Assembly: GCA_965153455.1 (NCBI GenBank)
Contig: OZ234493.1
Span: 12,390,213 to 12,454,212, forward strand
Reading direction: 5' to 3'
Length of the DNA: 64,000 nucleotides
DNA from: Sphagnum compactum
Taxonomy: Eukaryota; Bryophyta; Sphagnopsida; Sphagnales
The translations under genes were made by a program, and so were the position numbers. Shown piece after piece: positions 34,644 to 45,589 of the stretch. Under the pieces are notes generated by a model. The model was not told the DNA's origin. It saw only the letters and a list, made by a program, of their open reading frames with translations, and did not search any database. Position 1 is the first letter of the stretch, and every line of letters begins with the position of its first letter.

Positions 34644-37600
34644 TTATGTCAGAACTGCATTGGCAGTTAACAACAACCCGTGTGCATCAGAATGCTTTTG
34701 TTCTGTTGAGAGGGTGGTTGGTGATGCTGATGCACTGACAATTGGGATATCAACTGGCGGTGATTGTACAGAGTGAATCCTGAAGCTATCATCACTTCCT
34801 GAAGAATCAGGGAAAAATACATAAGCTGATATCGATACTTTTGACCAAGGAGACATAAGTGGTGAGTGTACTAGACTGAAATTTGTACACTCCTCCTGGG
34901 ATGCGCTTTCCGACACTGAGTATGAGATGGGGCTTGATGCACTTGTAATAATAAAGGGATTGCAGCTTTCATCTACTGATCTTGTTCTGCACTCCGAGTG
35001 GTCATCATCTGTGATGCTGCTTGTGATCATGTCCTGATCCAAAGTTGTTTCTCTCTCATTGACCACCAGTGAACTCCTATCTTGAACATGTGTATCTGCC
35101 TCTTGTGTTGCACTGAGATCTTCACTCCAACTTTCCAGAACCTCAGGCAAGTTTACTAAACGAGAGCTGAGAAATTCATGACCAAAACCCACTTGTTGCC
35201 TCCTCTCCTCAAAGCCTGTGCTTTCTTGAAGCTTCTCTTGTTGAAGGCTGGTCAGGGCTTCTTCTGGAGCCTTCTCTCTTTGGGACTCCACGGTATGTGT
35301 CTGACATGCAAACTGGTCGAGAAAAGATGGTGCGAGATCTGTGAGACGACAAGGACTTTGCTTTTCATACCCAAGGTCATCATCCACCTCCCAAAGGTTG
35401 ATGGGTGTGAACCACAGATTCTCCGCTTCTTGGAATCCCAAGCCTCCTTTCTGTTGTTTCATCAAGTACCCTTCAACTCTACTCGAAGCAGCTTCTGGAA
35501 ACTCTTTTTCTTCAAGGCTTGTTCTTTCCTTAGGGAGGTTCCTCCTGTGAAGAAGAAGCCCAAAAACTCCTTCCGACGATGGGACCACATCAGTTTCAGA
35601 ATCCTCCTCCGTGTCTGATGATGCAGTGTCCATTGTAGCCAATGCATCCACAAAAAGTTCTCCATCACTGGCAGACAACTCCCTCTCCTCCTCCTCCTCC
35701 AGAAATGTTTCATCATCCGCATTTGTCTTATTTTTTCCTGGAAATTCCAGGGATGGTCCCTTTGCAAACTCTGCATCCATGGTTCTTGTTTCTTGCTCCA
35801 GTACTGGCATTTGGGGACTAATAGTAGCTCCAGAGACATCGTCCATATTCTTGGTGTGAATGATTGAAGACTGCCGCTTCCTATGACTTTTTGAAAGACA
35901 GCAAAACAGGATTTTTCTTCTCTCAGGAATGGAGGGAAAAGAGTCACCGAATGGTGATGGGTGGTCTTCACAGCCAGTACAACTATGAAAATTCACAAAA
36001 CCAATTGCATCAAAGAGGAACCCACAAGCATTTCTATTAACTTCGGAAATGAGATCATGAGATGGGATTGTAGACCTGAAACACAGAAACGAGCCTTGAA
36101 TTTCTGGTCCAATTTTGCACCATCTGTCGTTTTCCTGAACCTGGGCAAATGATCATACTTTTGTCAGTATCTGACACTAAGTACCCACTCTCTCTCTTTG
36201 CTTGAAATTCATCAGAAAATGAAGAACATAAAATGGTGATGATTCCAGAAACAAAAAACAAACCAGTACTCTTCAACCAGCTGCCACCCACCCTCAAATG
36301 ACAAGCAAAACATCAAGGAAAGCACAGACTGGGTTTTGGGCATTTCAGTAGGCACCTTGTCAGACTGAGATTGGTTGTGCACTTTCCTGAACTCCACCAA
36401 AGAACCCGAACACACTCTTGTATAAAAAGAGGGATCAGTGTAGCGTTTCATACATGCACCTTCCCCTGCCACATCAAACCTGGTGACCACCCAGTCCCCT
36501 CATTCATGATTCATGAGATATTCCTCAGAGTTATGGGATTTGTTTGTGTAGACTTGGGATTTGATTGTTCCTGATGCAGGTGATGGGTACCACCAGAATT
36601 GTAGAATGATCACACAACATATGCAACATAGATCTGCATGCTTGTGACTGACCCATAGCAAGGTTCCGAAAGATGGCTAATTACCTATCTGAAATTTGTT
36701 TCTTGTTGTCTGCTTTCATTTTACTGTAATGGAATAGCCTGAAAGAAGCGAGAAGAGCAGAGAGAGGAATAAGTCTTACTTGTCAAGGAGAAAGAGACGG
36801 GGAGGCCCACGACAGTTGTCATAGAGATTGCGAACAAAATTTGGTAACTCTGATTTGATGAGATTGTTTTGCTTGGTCAACAAGATTGGATGCCACTGAG
36901 CACCTGTCACCCCACCCACAATCACCACCACCAACAACATGTTGCTGCATGTTTTTAGGATGGACAAACAACATCCCAAGAGCTCAATTCAAGAGCTTTA
37001 TGTGAGGCACAAAGACAGAGGAAGTATTTGAAACCCTAAACCCTAAACCATGCACGAGGAAGAAAGCCTGCTCTTGGGTGCTAATCCATTTTCTCGTCTC
37101 TACTTACCTGCAATATAATTATAAGTGAACTGATCAGTGCTGTTTCGCAATTCTTTCTCAATCACTGGCACCTCCGTCTCCAGTTTGAGCAGTCTTGATT
37201 TTAAGCCATTTCCACGCCTCCTCAATGCTGTTAATTGCTCATGAAGCTCACAGAAAATTTCACCAGCAAATCTGTTTCCTCCCCACAATTTTTTCATCCA
37301 TTTCCAGTAAACAGTTTATCAAACAAGAACCCAGGCAGGGATGATGCCTTGAGGAACACAGCATAACTTCCACAGAAAAAACATTATGCACAACTTTGAC
37401 CCCAACATTGTCTCAAGGTTTTAAAGATCTTGTACTGCAAGTGTGCATGACCTAGATTATATTTCTGAATTTTTTTAGAATTCTCCTCACAAACCTTTCT
37501 TTGGAAGAAGAAAATTACTCAAACAAAGAGAATTTGATGACTGGAACCAATACTAGAGAAAGGAAGGGATGGAGGGACATACTCAACAAGGTTACCAAGC

Positions 37601-37803
37601 TGGCGTACAATGCCAACTAAACCTGCAACAGCAACACCCTCCAACAGGCCTTGAGAGGAGGCATCATCAGCAGCAGCTTTAGCATCATCAACATCATCAT
37701 CATCAACACTCCCTGCTGCTGCTGCTGCTCCTCCTGCTGCTCTGAAAAGCTCTGGATTTGCCAAGCTATGCTCACACCTTACCTCATACCTTACCAGAGG
37801 CAT
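34644..37803 (-). CDS. SCAR/WAVE protein, five exons, no VCA domain seen
   Basis: Exons by splice consensus and phase: 37803-37583, 37271-37108, 36903-36780, 36479-36356 and 36140-34644, giving 709 codons. SCAR/WAVE proteins sit in the WAVE complex and activate ARP2/3 to build branched actin at the plasma membrane. The N-terminal SCAR homology domain is clear: MPLVRYEVR at 1-9, [20 protein letters not shown] at 53-72, [12 protein letters not shown] in exon 2, QWHP in exon 3, and [13 protein letters not shown] and [11 protein letters not shown] to about 188. Exon 5 begins with a basic stretch ([17 protein letters not shown], about 285-301), then the acidic plant-SCAR block [13 protein letters not shown] (370-382). 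The start is the only in-frame ATG before the domain. Two features are odd: an Ala/Asp-rich insertion at about 22-48, and a frame that stops without a WH2/acidic VCA tail. The exon 4-5 junction is the least certain; an alternative acceptor lies near 36075. Confidence 0.88.
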
Positions 37804-38535
37804 TTTCTTCTTCTCATTCAATCCAGCAGCAGCTAGCTTCCTTCCTTTCCTCCTGCAATCCCTTCCTTTCTTCTTCAATTGTGTTTTTTTTTCTTTCTTT
37901 CCCTCCTTCTTCCCAAATTCTGCAACTTTGCAACCACCAATCAATCACCCAACAACTGAAAAAACATCGTCAAACCAAAAGCAAACTCCTCGTTCTTAAA
38001 CCACCTCCATCAGCACACACACATACACAAACACACAAGACATCACCAAAAACCTCAAATCTCTTCTTCTTCTTCTTCTTCTTCTTAACCCATGAAAACC
38101 CCCAGTTTGCTTCCCTACTAACAAAAACACAGATTCAAACCCAAACCAAACAGATTCAATCAAAAACAGATTGAAACATACAGGATTCAACAAACTGATT
38201 TCAGACAAACTGATTTGTTTTTGTACCCAATTTTTGTCTGTTTTGAACATCAAAGTTCAGGAATGTGGATTGATTGATTTTTGTCTACTAGGTACTAGTA
38301 CTACTATTCATAACCCAGTTCAACTAGAACAAGAAGACACTTTCTTCTTCACTTTACAACAAAAAAATCATAAACTTAAGAAAAAGAAGAGAATTGCAAT
38401 TCAATTGCTATTCTTCTTCTTCTTCTTCTTCTTCTTCTTTTCTTCTCTTTTTTGGAGTTTTGTTTGCAATGTTTTCAGTTTTGCACATTTTAGGTACCTA
38501 TTCATTTGCATTTGCTTCTTCTTTTTTAACAATCC
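37804..38535 (-). promoter_or_regulatory. 5' leader and promoter region of the SCAR gene
   Basis: On the coding (minus) strand this is rich in GA/AAG runs, for example the (AAG)n-like runs opposite 38061-38087 and 38409-38441, typical of plant 5' leaders. The frame upstream of the SCAR start stays open for about 45 codons but contains no ATG, which supports the chosen start. No TATA box was assigned. The long plus-strand frame 38171-38743 is a product of this low-complexity sequence. Confidence 0.45.
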
Positions 38536-39200
38536 TTTTGCACATGTACTAGGTACCCATTTGAATCATTTGCCTTGTTTTTCTAAGTCTTTTGCACCTT
38601 TACTAGGTACCCATTTTGCTTCATTTGCTTTGTTTTCAAATCTTTTGCACTTTTATTTGTTACCCATGTGCTTCATTTGCTTTGTTTTTAAATCTTTTGC
38701 ACTTTTATTTGTTACCCATGTGCTTCATTTGCTTTGTTTTTAAATCTTTTGCACTTTTATTTGTTACCCATTTGCATTCATTTGCTTTGTTTTAATTCTT
38801 TTGCACATGTACTAGTACCCATTTGCATCATTTGCTTTGTTTTAATTCTTTTGCACATGTACTAGTACCCATTTGCTTCATTTGCTTTGTTTTCATTCTT
38901 TTGCACATGTACTAGTACCCATTTGCTTCATTTGCTTTGTTTTAAAGTTTTTTGCACTTTTACTAGGTTACCCATTTGCTTCATTTGCTTTGTTTTAATT
39001 CTTTTGCACATGTACTAGTACCCATTTGCTTCATGTGCTTTGTTTTAAAGTTTTTTGCACTTTTACTAGGTTACCCATTTGCTTCATTTGCTTTGTTTTT
39101 TAAAGGATACCCCTTTGCTTCATTTGATATGTTTTAATTCTTTTGTAATTTTACCTAGTAGGTACACCCATTTTGCTTCACTTGCTTTGTAATTTTGAAT
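38536..39200. repeat. Tandem array of ~50-bp units upstream of SCAR
   Basis: About 13 units of 47-55 bases, with consensus blocks 'cttttgcacatgtactagta', 'cccatttgcttcatttg' and 'ctttgtttt'. Two sub-types occur: one with 'cacatgtactagtaccc' and one with 'cacttttatttgttaccc' or 'ttttactaggttaccc'. Identical neighbouring units suggest recent expansion. It lies about 0.75-1.4 kb upstream of the SCAR start codon. Confidence 0.9.
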
Positions 39201-40281
39201 CCTTTTCCAAATATGAGAATTTTCACTTTGGTGGAAAGAGGAAGGCTCAAAGAAGACTTTAAAAAATGAACTTGAGGAAAAGATCTTGTGGGTGGGTGGG
39301 TGGGTGGGTGGGTGGGGGAAGGTTGAGGGGGGAAGGGGGAGGGGGTTAACCTTAAAGGACAAGCCCTTTGTGGGTGGGACTTAATTAAAAAAACCACCCA
39401 TTTGGGGCCACATATTTGCGTTACCAATAATAGAATAGAACACAAATGTTGTCCTTCAAAAGTCTAAATAGGCCATTGAAGTGAGACAAAGGTGGGGGCC
39501 ATCAAAATGGATGGTCAATGAAGTTAAGGTGAATATGTCCTCAAGTTAATTTCAAACACACAAACATAAAGAAAAAAGGGTCATTACCTATCTATTCTTT
39601 GTATACTATATGTAATAACTAGGGTTATGTTTTATGAGGGTTATTAGGTCAAGAATTAATTTGGAACTTGGTCACAAATGATTGTCACAAATTAAAGTGA
39701 CAAGCCCTAATTAGAGTCACAAATGGTCTTGTAGAGCCATGCAAGCAAGCATGATTTTGGAAAAAGCTTTCTTAATTAATTATATAACCAACTATGTTTG
39801 GCACTTCTTTGTAGAAGATTTATTTATTTATTTATTTATTTTAGAAAACAAGGTTTGGCAGTTTCAAATTTAATTTTCCAGCAATTTTGACAATAAAATT
39901 TTCTCTTTTGTTTTGGCTAGTGAATTTATTTTGTGCTCAACATCAGTCATAGGTACACTATCCCGTACCTAATGTATCTCATGCAAACTTGTTAAAATAT
40001 TATTAGGGTTTTGTTATGCGAGGCATGGCATTTTTTGAATGAGGATGTGATCATTTTAAATTTCACACATTACATGTTGTTTATTATTTTATTAAAAATT
40101 GACAAATAAATAGAAATTTTTCTCTAACATTGTACAAACAATAAAAAAAAAGGGTGGCCACGTGTACCAACTACATGGCTAACCCCCCTCCTCCCCAACC
40201 TCCCAAATTTATTTATTTGTTCAAAAAAAAAGAAAAAAAAATACTGACTTGAATTTTTTTCTTCACAAACTAACAACATGT
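39201..40281. other. Intergenic DNA with a (TGGG)n microsatellite
   Basis: A (GGGT)n run at 39290-39316 is followed by a G-rich stretch to about 39346. The rest is AT-rich with no domain in any frame. Confidence 0.6.
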
Positions 40282-40492
40282 CGGGTACTAGAGTTATCCG
40301 TAAAGTCACCCTGTCTTCACCCTCTCTTTGGGCCTGCTCTTTCACCCCCTATCCCCTCTTTCACTGGTATCTGCAAAGTAAGGAAATTTTGTTATCAGAA
40401 ATTTTGTTATCAGTATGAAATGCTGCTGAAACTCAGCATTTCATGCACAAAAGGTTCAAGAGTATTTATAATAGTTGTACATGTCGGAGCAG
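40282..40492. mobile_element. Family 3 short element, copy lacking a clear right end
   Basis: Starts with 'tactagagttatccgtaaag', the same end sequence as the complete element at 33293-33526. It carries the shared interior ('ccccctatcccctctttcac', 'ggtatctgcaaagtaa', 'cagtatgaaatgctgctg', 'atttcatgcacaa', 'atagttgtaca'). It contains a small internal duplication ('aaattttgttatcag' twice). Confidence 0.7.
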
Positions 40493-41499
40493 AGAAATAT
40501 ATGTAGCAGCAAGTGGAGGCGCTCAGGAAAAAGGAAAGATAGGATGAAACTCAGTTTACCACCACCAAAATTGGTGGAAAAACTAGTTTGGGTCCCAGTT
40601 ATTTTGTTTTGTAAAATTTTCATTTTCCCACTTAGCGTTTGATGGCCTATTATGCCAAAACTGGCCGTTCTCGTCCCCTAGTAATCGCGTGACGTTCTGC
40701 ATACCCCAACTGGGTCTCAGCTTTGCCCAAAAGTGGGGACAAAATTTTAAAAACTTAGGATGAAAGCAGTAATACACAAGACAAAAGAGAGGAGGAAAAA
40801 AACTAGTTTTCTCACCTAAATTGGTCCTCCACAACTGAACAATTATTTATATCTTCATCATATGTGATTCATTTTGAGTGATTTAAAATGTTATGGAGTG
40901 CTACCTCAAGCGCTAGAAATCATCTTTGAAGTGCAAAGAGAATGGATCAATGAAAAAATAACAAGAAAAAACTAAGCTTTTCAACTTACAAAATGCCTTA
41001 TTATTATTATTTTTCACTTTGGATCCCTCCTACTTTCAAACCTCATAACTTTCTTATTTCTTATTTGTTTTAAATGATTTAAAATGTTATAAAAGCACCA
41101 ACTGAAATTCTACAAATCATCTTTGAACTCTAATAACAAACATAGCAACATACAAGGACTTTTTTTGAGTGTTCAGAAATCGACTTTTGTAATGTTCGAT
41201 GATTTGTCTTTTTGAGTTTTTGACCCTCTTTACTTTGGGGGACCATAACTTTCTCATTTCTAATCCGTTTTTGACAATTGTTAGTGGTGCCAAGAGGAGG
41301 GATTCAAGTTTTTCTTTGGACACTAGAAACACCGAAGCCCTCCCCTTGGATTCAGCCTGCCCTAAGCACTTAAGTGTTTGATCACCAGCCCGGTTTACCC
41401 TAGTAGCTTAAAAGGATTTTGGCCCCTAGATAATAATAAGTCTATTTTTATGTGCGGATTTTTGAAAGATGATATTAATTAGCAGAGCCATTAAGTGAC
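40493..41499. other. Intergenic DNA, no gene recognised
   Basis: No domain in any frame. 'gatttaaaatgttat.' occurs at about 40880 and 41077 with similar surroundings, indicating two diverged copies of an approximately 200-bp repeat. A short inverted piece of family A ('agtagcttaaaaggattttg') is at about 41400-41470. Confidence 0.5.
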
Positions 41500-42895
41500 A
41501 AACAAACAGCCCTTTTTTGTACTGGAAAAATTTCACCAAAAAGAGAAATTAAAAATTAAAAAATTGAAAATGAAATGTTTTTTGAGGGCTTCAAGTGCCA
41601 AAAGTGAGGGAAAAATTAGTAAAAATCATCACATTCTTTTAATAGTTGGTTTTGAGTGTGTAGCCATAAATATGGAAGATTGATTAAAGATTTGTACTGC
41701 ATATCTGGTTTGTAGCCAGATTTGGCTAAATCTTTTTAGGATGATCACCATTTTTTCTACATATTATTTCTATGGAGGATTGTCACTTTAAGCTACATTT
41801 AAAAAATAAATTAATTAATTAAATTAAAACCCATTGGCTTGTTTCAATTGGAAATCAACCATTTTGACCATTTTCATCATAAACCCGATTTGGGTATTTA
41901 TTTATATATGCTGCTTTCTTTCATGTTTTTCATCATTAACTAATTTCAGTATACATAGAATCCTTGTGCTTACTGATTAAATCATCAGTACCCACTAGCC
42001 CAATGATTCAAAATAATTTTCATCAAAGAAATTTTGGCAAAATAATTTCTCCAAATAAATAATTTCACAGAATTATTTTTAGAGTATTTTATTTTTTTTA
42101 AATAAACTCCAAAAACCCTTTTCTTTAATTTCATTCGAGAACCCATTACCCAACCCTAAAGGTTGAGCTTGAACTGAATTGAATGAATTTACATCATGTG
42201 TGTGCCAAGCACCTTGTCCATCCTCACAATCGCACTTGTTGTGCATTCACTCCCCAAAAAGAGCGGAATAAAATTTCTTGAATAATTTTCTTTCCTATTG
42301 GACCGTCATGTCATGTGTAAAAAATATCACTAGGTTTCTCTATTGGGAATATAACCAAAAATGTGAAATATCTTAAATTTTTTGCTTTCATGTCTTCTTT
42401 ATAGCCAAAATTTGGCTAAACTATGTTATAGATGATCACTAGTTCAGCTAGATCTCAAATATGAGCACCTTATGGATGATCTCTAGTTCGGCCACATGTG
42501 CTCAAATTGGGATATTAAATGAGTTGAATTTGAAATCCATTAGTTTAAATTATTTTTTAAACAAGCGTTTTAAGAGCCTAGCTCACTTTAAGTACTACTC
42601 ATCAAGGCATCGTAAAACAAGCGATGTGTCACACTGTGACCTTGCCATTTACATTAATTAAAAGGTATCTTAAGGCAAAAGAAGAATTACAAAAACCCAA
42701 ATATTTCACCATGCAAAAATATATTAATCTTCAAACAATCCTCTAAAAGAGACCAAAATCCTTCAAAATATTAGAACTCCATAACTAATCTCAAGTTTCA
42801 ATGCAAGCCAAAATATCATCTTTCGAAAATCCTCATATCAAAATAAACCGAATAATTTGGGGCCTATAAAAATCCCTTAAGCTACTGTATTCTAT
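41500..42895 (+). repeat. Dispersed repeat family A, copy 2
   Basis: Diverged copy of 4690-5632 in the same orientation, longer because of extra sequence in the middle (about 41770-42380). Shared landmarks are 'gtagccagatttggctaaat' (about 41713), 'tagccaaaatttggctaaa' (about 42402), 'ccttgccatttacattaa', 'cttaaggcaaaagaagaatt' and 'aatcccttaagctactg'. No coding frame. Confidence 0.6.
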
Positions 42896-43160
42896 AATGA
42901 ATCTAAACACAATATCCTTCTTGCCTTGGTAGCCAAGGCCAACAAATGGATTGCAATCTTAAACCACAACCTCAATATGTCGTTGGAAAAATAAACCTTG
43001 AGTAAAGGATTATTGGAATCATGCATTTTGGAACAAATTGAACAATTTATTAAGGCTCAGTTCATTATAATAAGGCTCAGTTCAAGGGTCCCTTACAGTG
43101 TTAGGTGCTTCTACCTTATGATACTATTGTTTGACAAATTGTATTTACATATGTGTTAGA

Positions 43161-43549
43161 ACATCTTCAGCGGTGCTCAGTATATGATACTGCAAAGTAA
43201 AATTTGGTGAAGGAAAGTCAAAAAAATGTGTTGGTTTGGCTCAGCGAAATGGTTTTTGGCTCACCAGACAGAATTGCGCACTTTGCGGTGGCTGGTAAAA
43301 GGCGCAAGCAAGCAAGCAACACTGTGCACCTGCGAAAAAGAGTGTACTAAATATGATCTGACTACTACAAATTGGCCCATCATGATGATGATGATGGGTC
43401 CAGGTGGTTTGCTATTAGTAGTGCCCCACCTATTTGCTGTCTGTCCCAGTTTCAGTTTTATAGGTGGGGTTGCAAAAGAGGAAAAAAACTAAACTTGGAT
43501 GTGAAAAATATTTTTGCAGGGTCACATACTGAGCACTGCTGGAGATGGT
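43161..43549. mobile_element. MITE-like element family 2, copy 2
   Basis: The left end 'acatcttcagcggtgctcag' and following 'tatatgatactgcaaa' are the imperfect reverse complement of the right end 'tttgcagggtcacatactga', 'gcactgctggagatggt'. The interior 'caggtggtttgctattagta' matches copy 1 at 18139-18518. About 389 bp. No coding capacity. Confidence 0.75.
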
Positions 43550-44189
43550 TGAAGAGTTATTCATTTATGAATGAATCTTAAATCATCTTTTTTCACACAC
43601 ACACACACACCCCCCTTCTTGGTGCCCCATACTTGGGCCTCTACAAGTGTTTACAAATAAGGAGTCAAGGAGCAAACACCACAAAGTACACATATTACAT
43701 TTTTTGGCGGGTGAACTTTTGCATTATGGTGACAATTCTTTTTTTTATGGGAAATTTCTTTATAATGCAAGTTCAAAAAAAACTGCTAAAATTTTTAAAA
43801 AATTGAGAAAAAAATTACCAAATTTTCAAACCCGAAAAAAAAAAAAGCCACCCCCTGATTTTACTCGTGTAAGAAGTGAAATTAGATTGAGATTTATTAT
43901 TATTATTATTCTTGTCATGAAGTTTGAAGAATTATCAGCTCATACAAAATCGAACAATTTTTGGACAATGGAAATCGTCACCCAAAGTACGAGAAGAGGC
44001 TCAACTTTCTTTCAACCAACGGTGAGGATGAACTTTCAACTCTTGAGCATATTTGCGCTTACAAGTTACTCCCTGGGATACGAGCCTGACCAGATAGAAC
44101 TATTGTTTAGTCTGCACACTCACAATTTATATAATATGGTTTTGTTGGCCTTGCCTACCATAGCAAGGATATTGTGTTTAGATTCATTA
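43550..44189. other. Intergenic DNA, no gene recognised
   Basis: Contains a (CA)n run at about 43595-43610. A 181-codon frame (43647-44192) is open but AT/Lys-rich, without any domain or codon bias, and abuts repeats on both sides. It is not called as a gene. Confidence 0.45.
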
Positions 44190-44510
44190 TAGAGTATAGT
44201 AGCTTAATGGATTTTGGCCCCTAGGTTTTAATAATAATAGGTCTATTTTTATATGAGGATTTTTGAAACATGATGATATTTTGACTTGTGTTGAAACTTG
44301 AGATTATTATTAGCTATAGAGTTCTAATATCTTGAAGGATTTTGGTTTCGTTTAGAGGATTTTTTTTTAAAGATTATTATACTTTTGGCATGGTGAAATG
44401 TTTGAGTTTCCATAATTCTTCTTCTTTTGCCTTAAGGTACCTTTTTAATGTAAATGGCAAGGCCCACATTGTGACACACCCCTATGTTTGTTTTCCCTTT
44501 GCAGTTTGGC
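44190..44510 (-). repeat. Dispersed repeat family A, copy 3 (inverted, partial)
   Basis: Reverse complement of 5330-5632: 'agtagcttaatggattttgg', 'cttgaaggattttggtttcg', 'gccttaaggtacctttt' and 'aatggcaaggcccacattgt' all match it. Only the right third of the family unit is present. Confidence 0.75.
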
Positions 44511-44620
44511 TGACTAAATCATGGACCTACCACATGGGAACAGACCAAAGTGTTGGCCAGTACCATTCTCAGTCCATGCAAGTGATCTCGTATTGGGCCG
44601 AATGGGTATCACCAATATAA

Positions 44621-44975
44621 TGTAAAAATTGTTACACCAGACGGTCCATGTGAACAACCATCCAAGTGCATATGGGTATCGCCCATATAATGTAAACTTG
44701 CTACACCAGTCGGTCCATGTGAACGACCATAAAAGTGCATATGGGTATCATCGCCCATATAATGTAAACTTGCTACACCAGATGGTCCATGTGAACAACC
44801 ATCCAAGTGCATGTGGGTATCCCCCATATAATGTAAACTTGCTACACCAGATGGATGGTCCATGTGAACAACCATCCAAGTGCATGTGGGTATCGCCCAT
44901 CTAATGTAAACTTGCTACACCAGATGGTCCATGTGAACAACCATCCAAGTGCATATGGGTATCACCAATATAATG
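44621..44975. repeat. Five-unit ~69-bp tandem array with internal palindrome
   Basis: Five units of about 68-73 bases. Each contains 'ttgctacaccag', 'ggtccatgtgaacaaccatc', 'caagtgcatatgggtatc' and 'cccatataatgtaaac'. Every central unit holds the inverted repeat ATATGGG-TATCG-CCCATAT or a close variant, which could form a short hairpin. Open frames on both strands across the array are a by-product of the unit length being near a multiple of three. Confidence 0.9.
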
Positions 44976-45589
44976 GTAGAAAGGCTATATACTCTATTCG
45001 TTGTTTTTTGAATCAAATCGAAAAACTTGAATGATTTCATTCAAAATGCAAACAACAATATAACAACTTGATCACATGGGGTTAACTTGTCCAAACCTGG
45101 TGGCCACACTACAAGTCTTTACTTCCATCTTCCAAGAAGAAATGAGATAAGAACAACAACAAGGAGCATAAAAATATATATATACGATGATATGCACACT
45201 TGTAGTGCAAGACTTTTTTTAAGACTAACTTACTTCTTCAATATGATCTCACATCTCAATTCAAAGGCTACATGTATAAGAGTAGCAACAAAGTCGTTTA
45301 CTTAACTTCAATCGAAATGAGACAAGAAAGAGCATAACAAATTGTTGAGATGCATCATCCAACAGACACGAAGTCAAAAGCCACTGACATAGAAGAAGAT
45401 ATATATATATGTATAATAAAGCTTCATGAGATTCAGGAATCCAAGTTTTCTTTCTCAATTCTGACACCGTCTCTCTCTCTCCCATGTTGTTCCTTAAATC
45501 TTGACTCCCTAGATCAGCTCCACCGTCAGCTGTAAAATGACAATGTGCATTGTACTTTGGATAGACCATTTTCAATCAAATTCCTTTGA
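44976..45589. other. Intergenic DNA, no gene recognised
   Basis: Short TA runs near 45178 and 45402. Open frames at 45087-45305 and 45261-45575 overlap on opposite strands and have no domain. Confidence 0.5.

Noticed and set aside
35178-35971. Frames of 146 (+) and 169 (-) codons within the large SCAR exon
   Set aside because: Out-of-frame shadows of the 498-codon exon. Only the SCAR frame joins in phase to the upstream exons and carries family motifs.
38171-38743. 190-codon plus-strand open frame
   Set aside because: It lies across CTT-rich leader DNA and the ~50-bp tandem array. The protein is Phe/Leu/Cys-rich low complexity that repeats with the array, and it overlaps the SCAR promoter on the other strand.
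43647-44192. 181-codon plus-strand open frame
   Set aside because: Strongly AT-driven (Lys, Asn, Phe, Ile) with no domain, no exon-like structure, and repeats on both sides. It could be chance in a low-stop region.
44609-44904. Opposite-strand frames of 88 and 91 codons with repeated peptides
   Set aside because: Both come from the ~69-bp tandem array, whose unit length is near a multiple of three. No independent evidence of coding.
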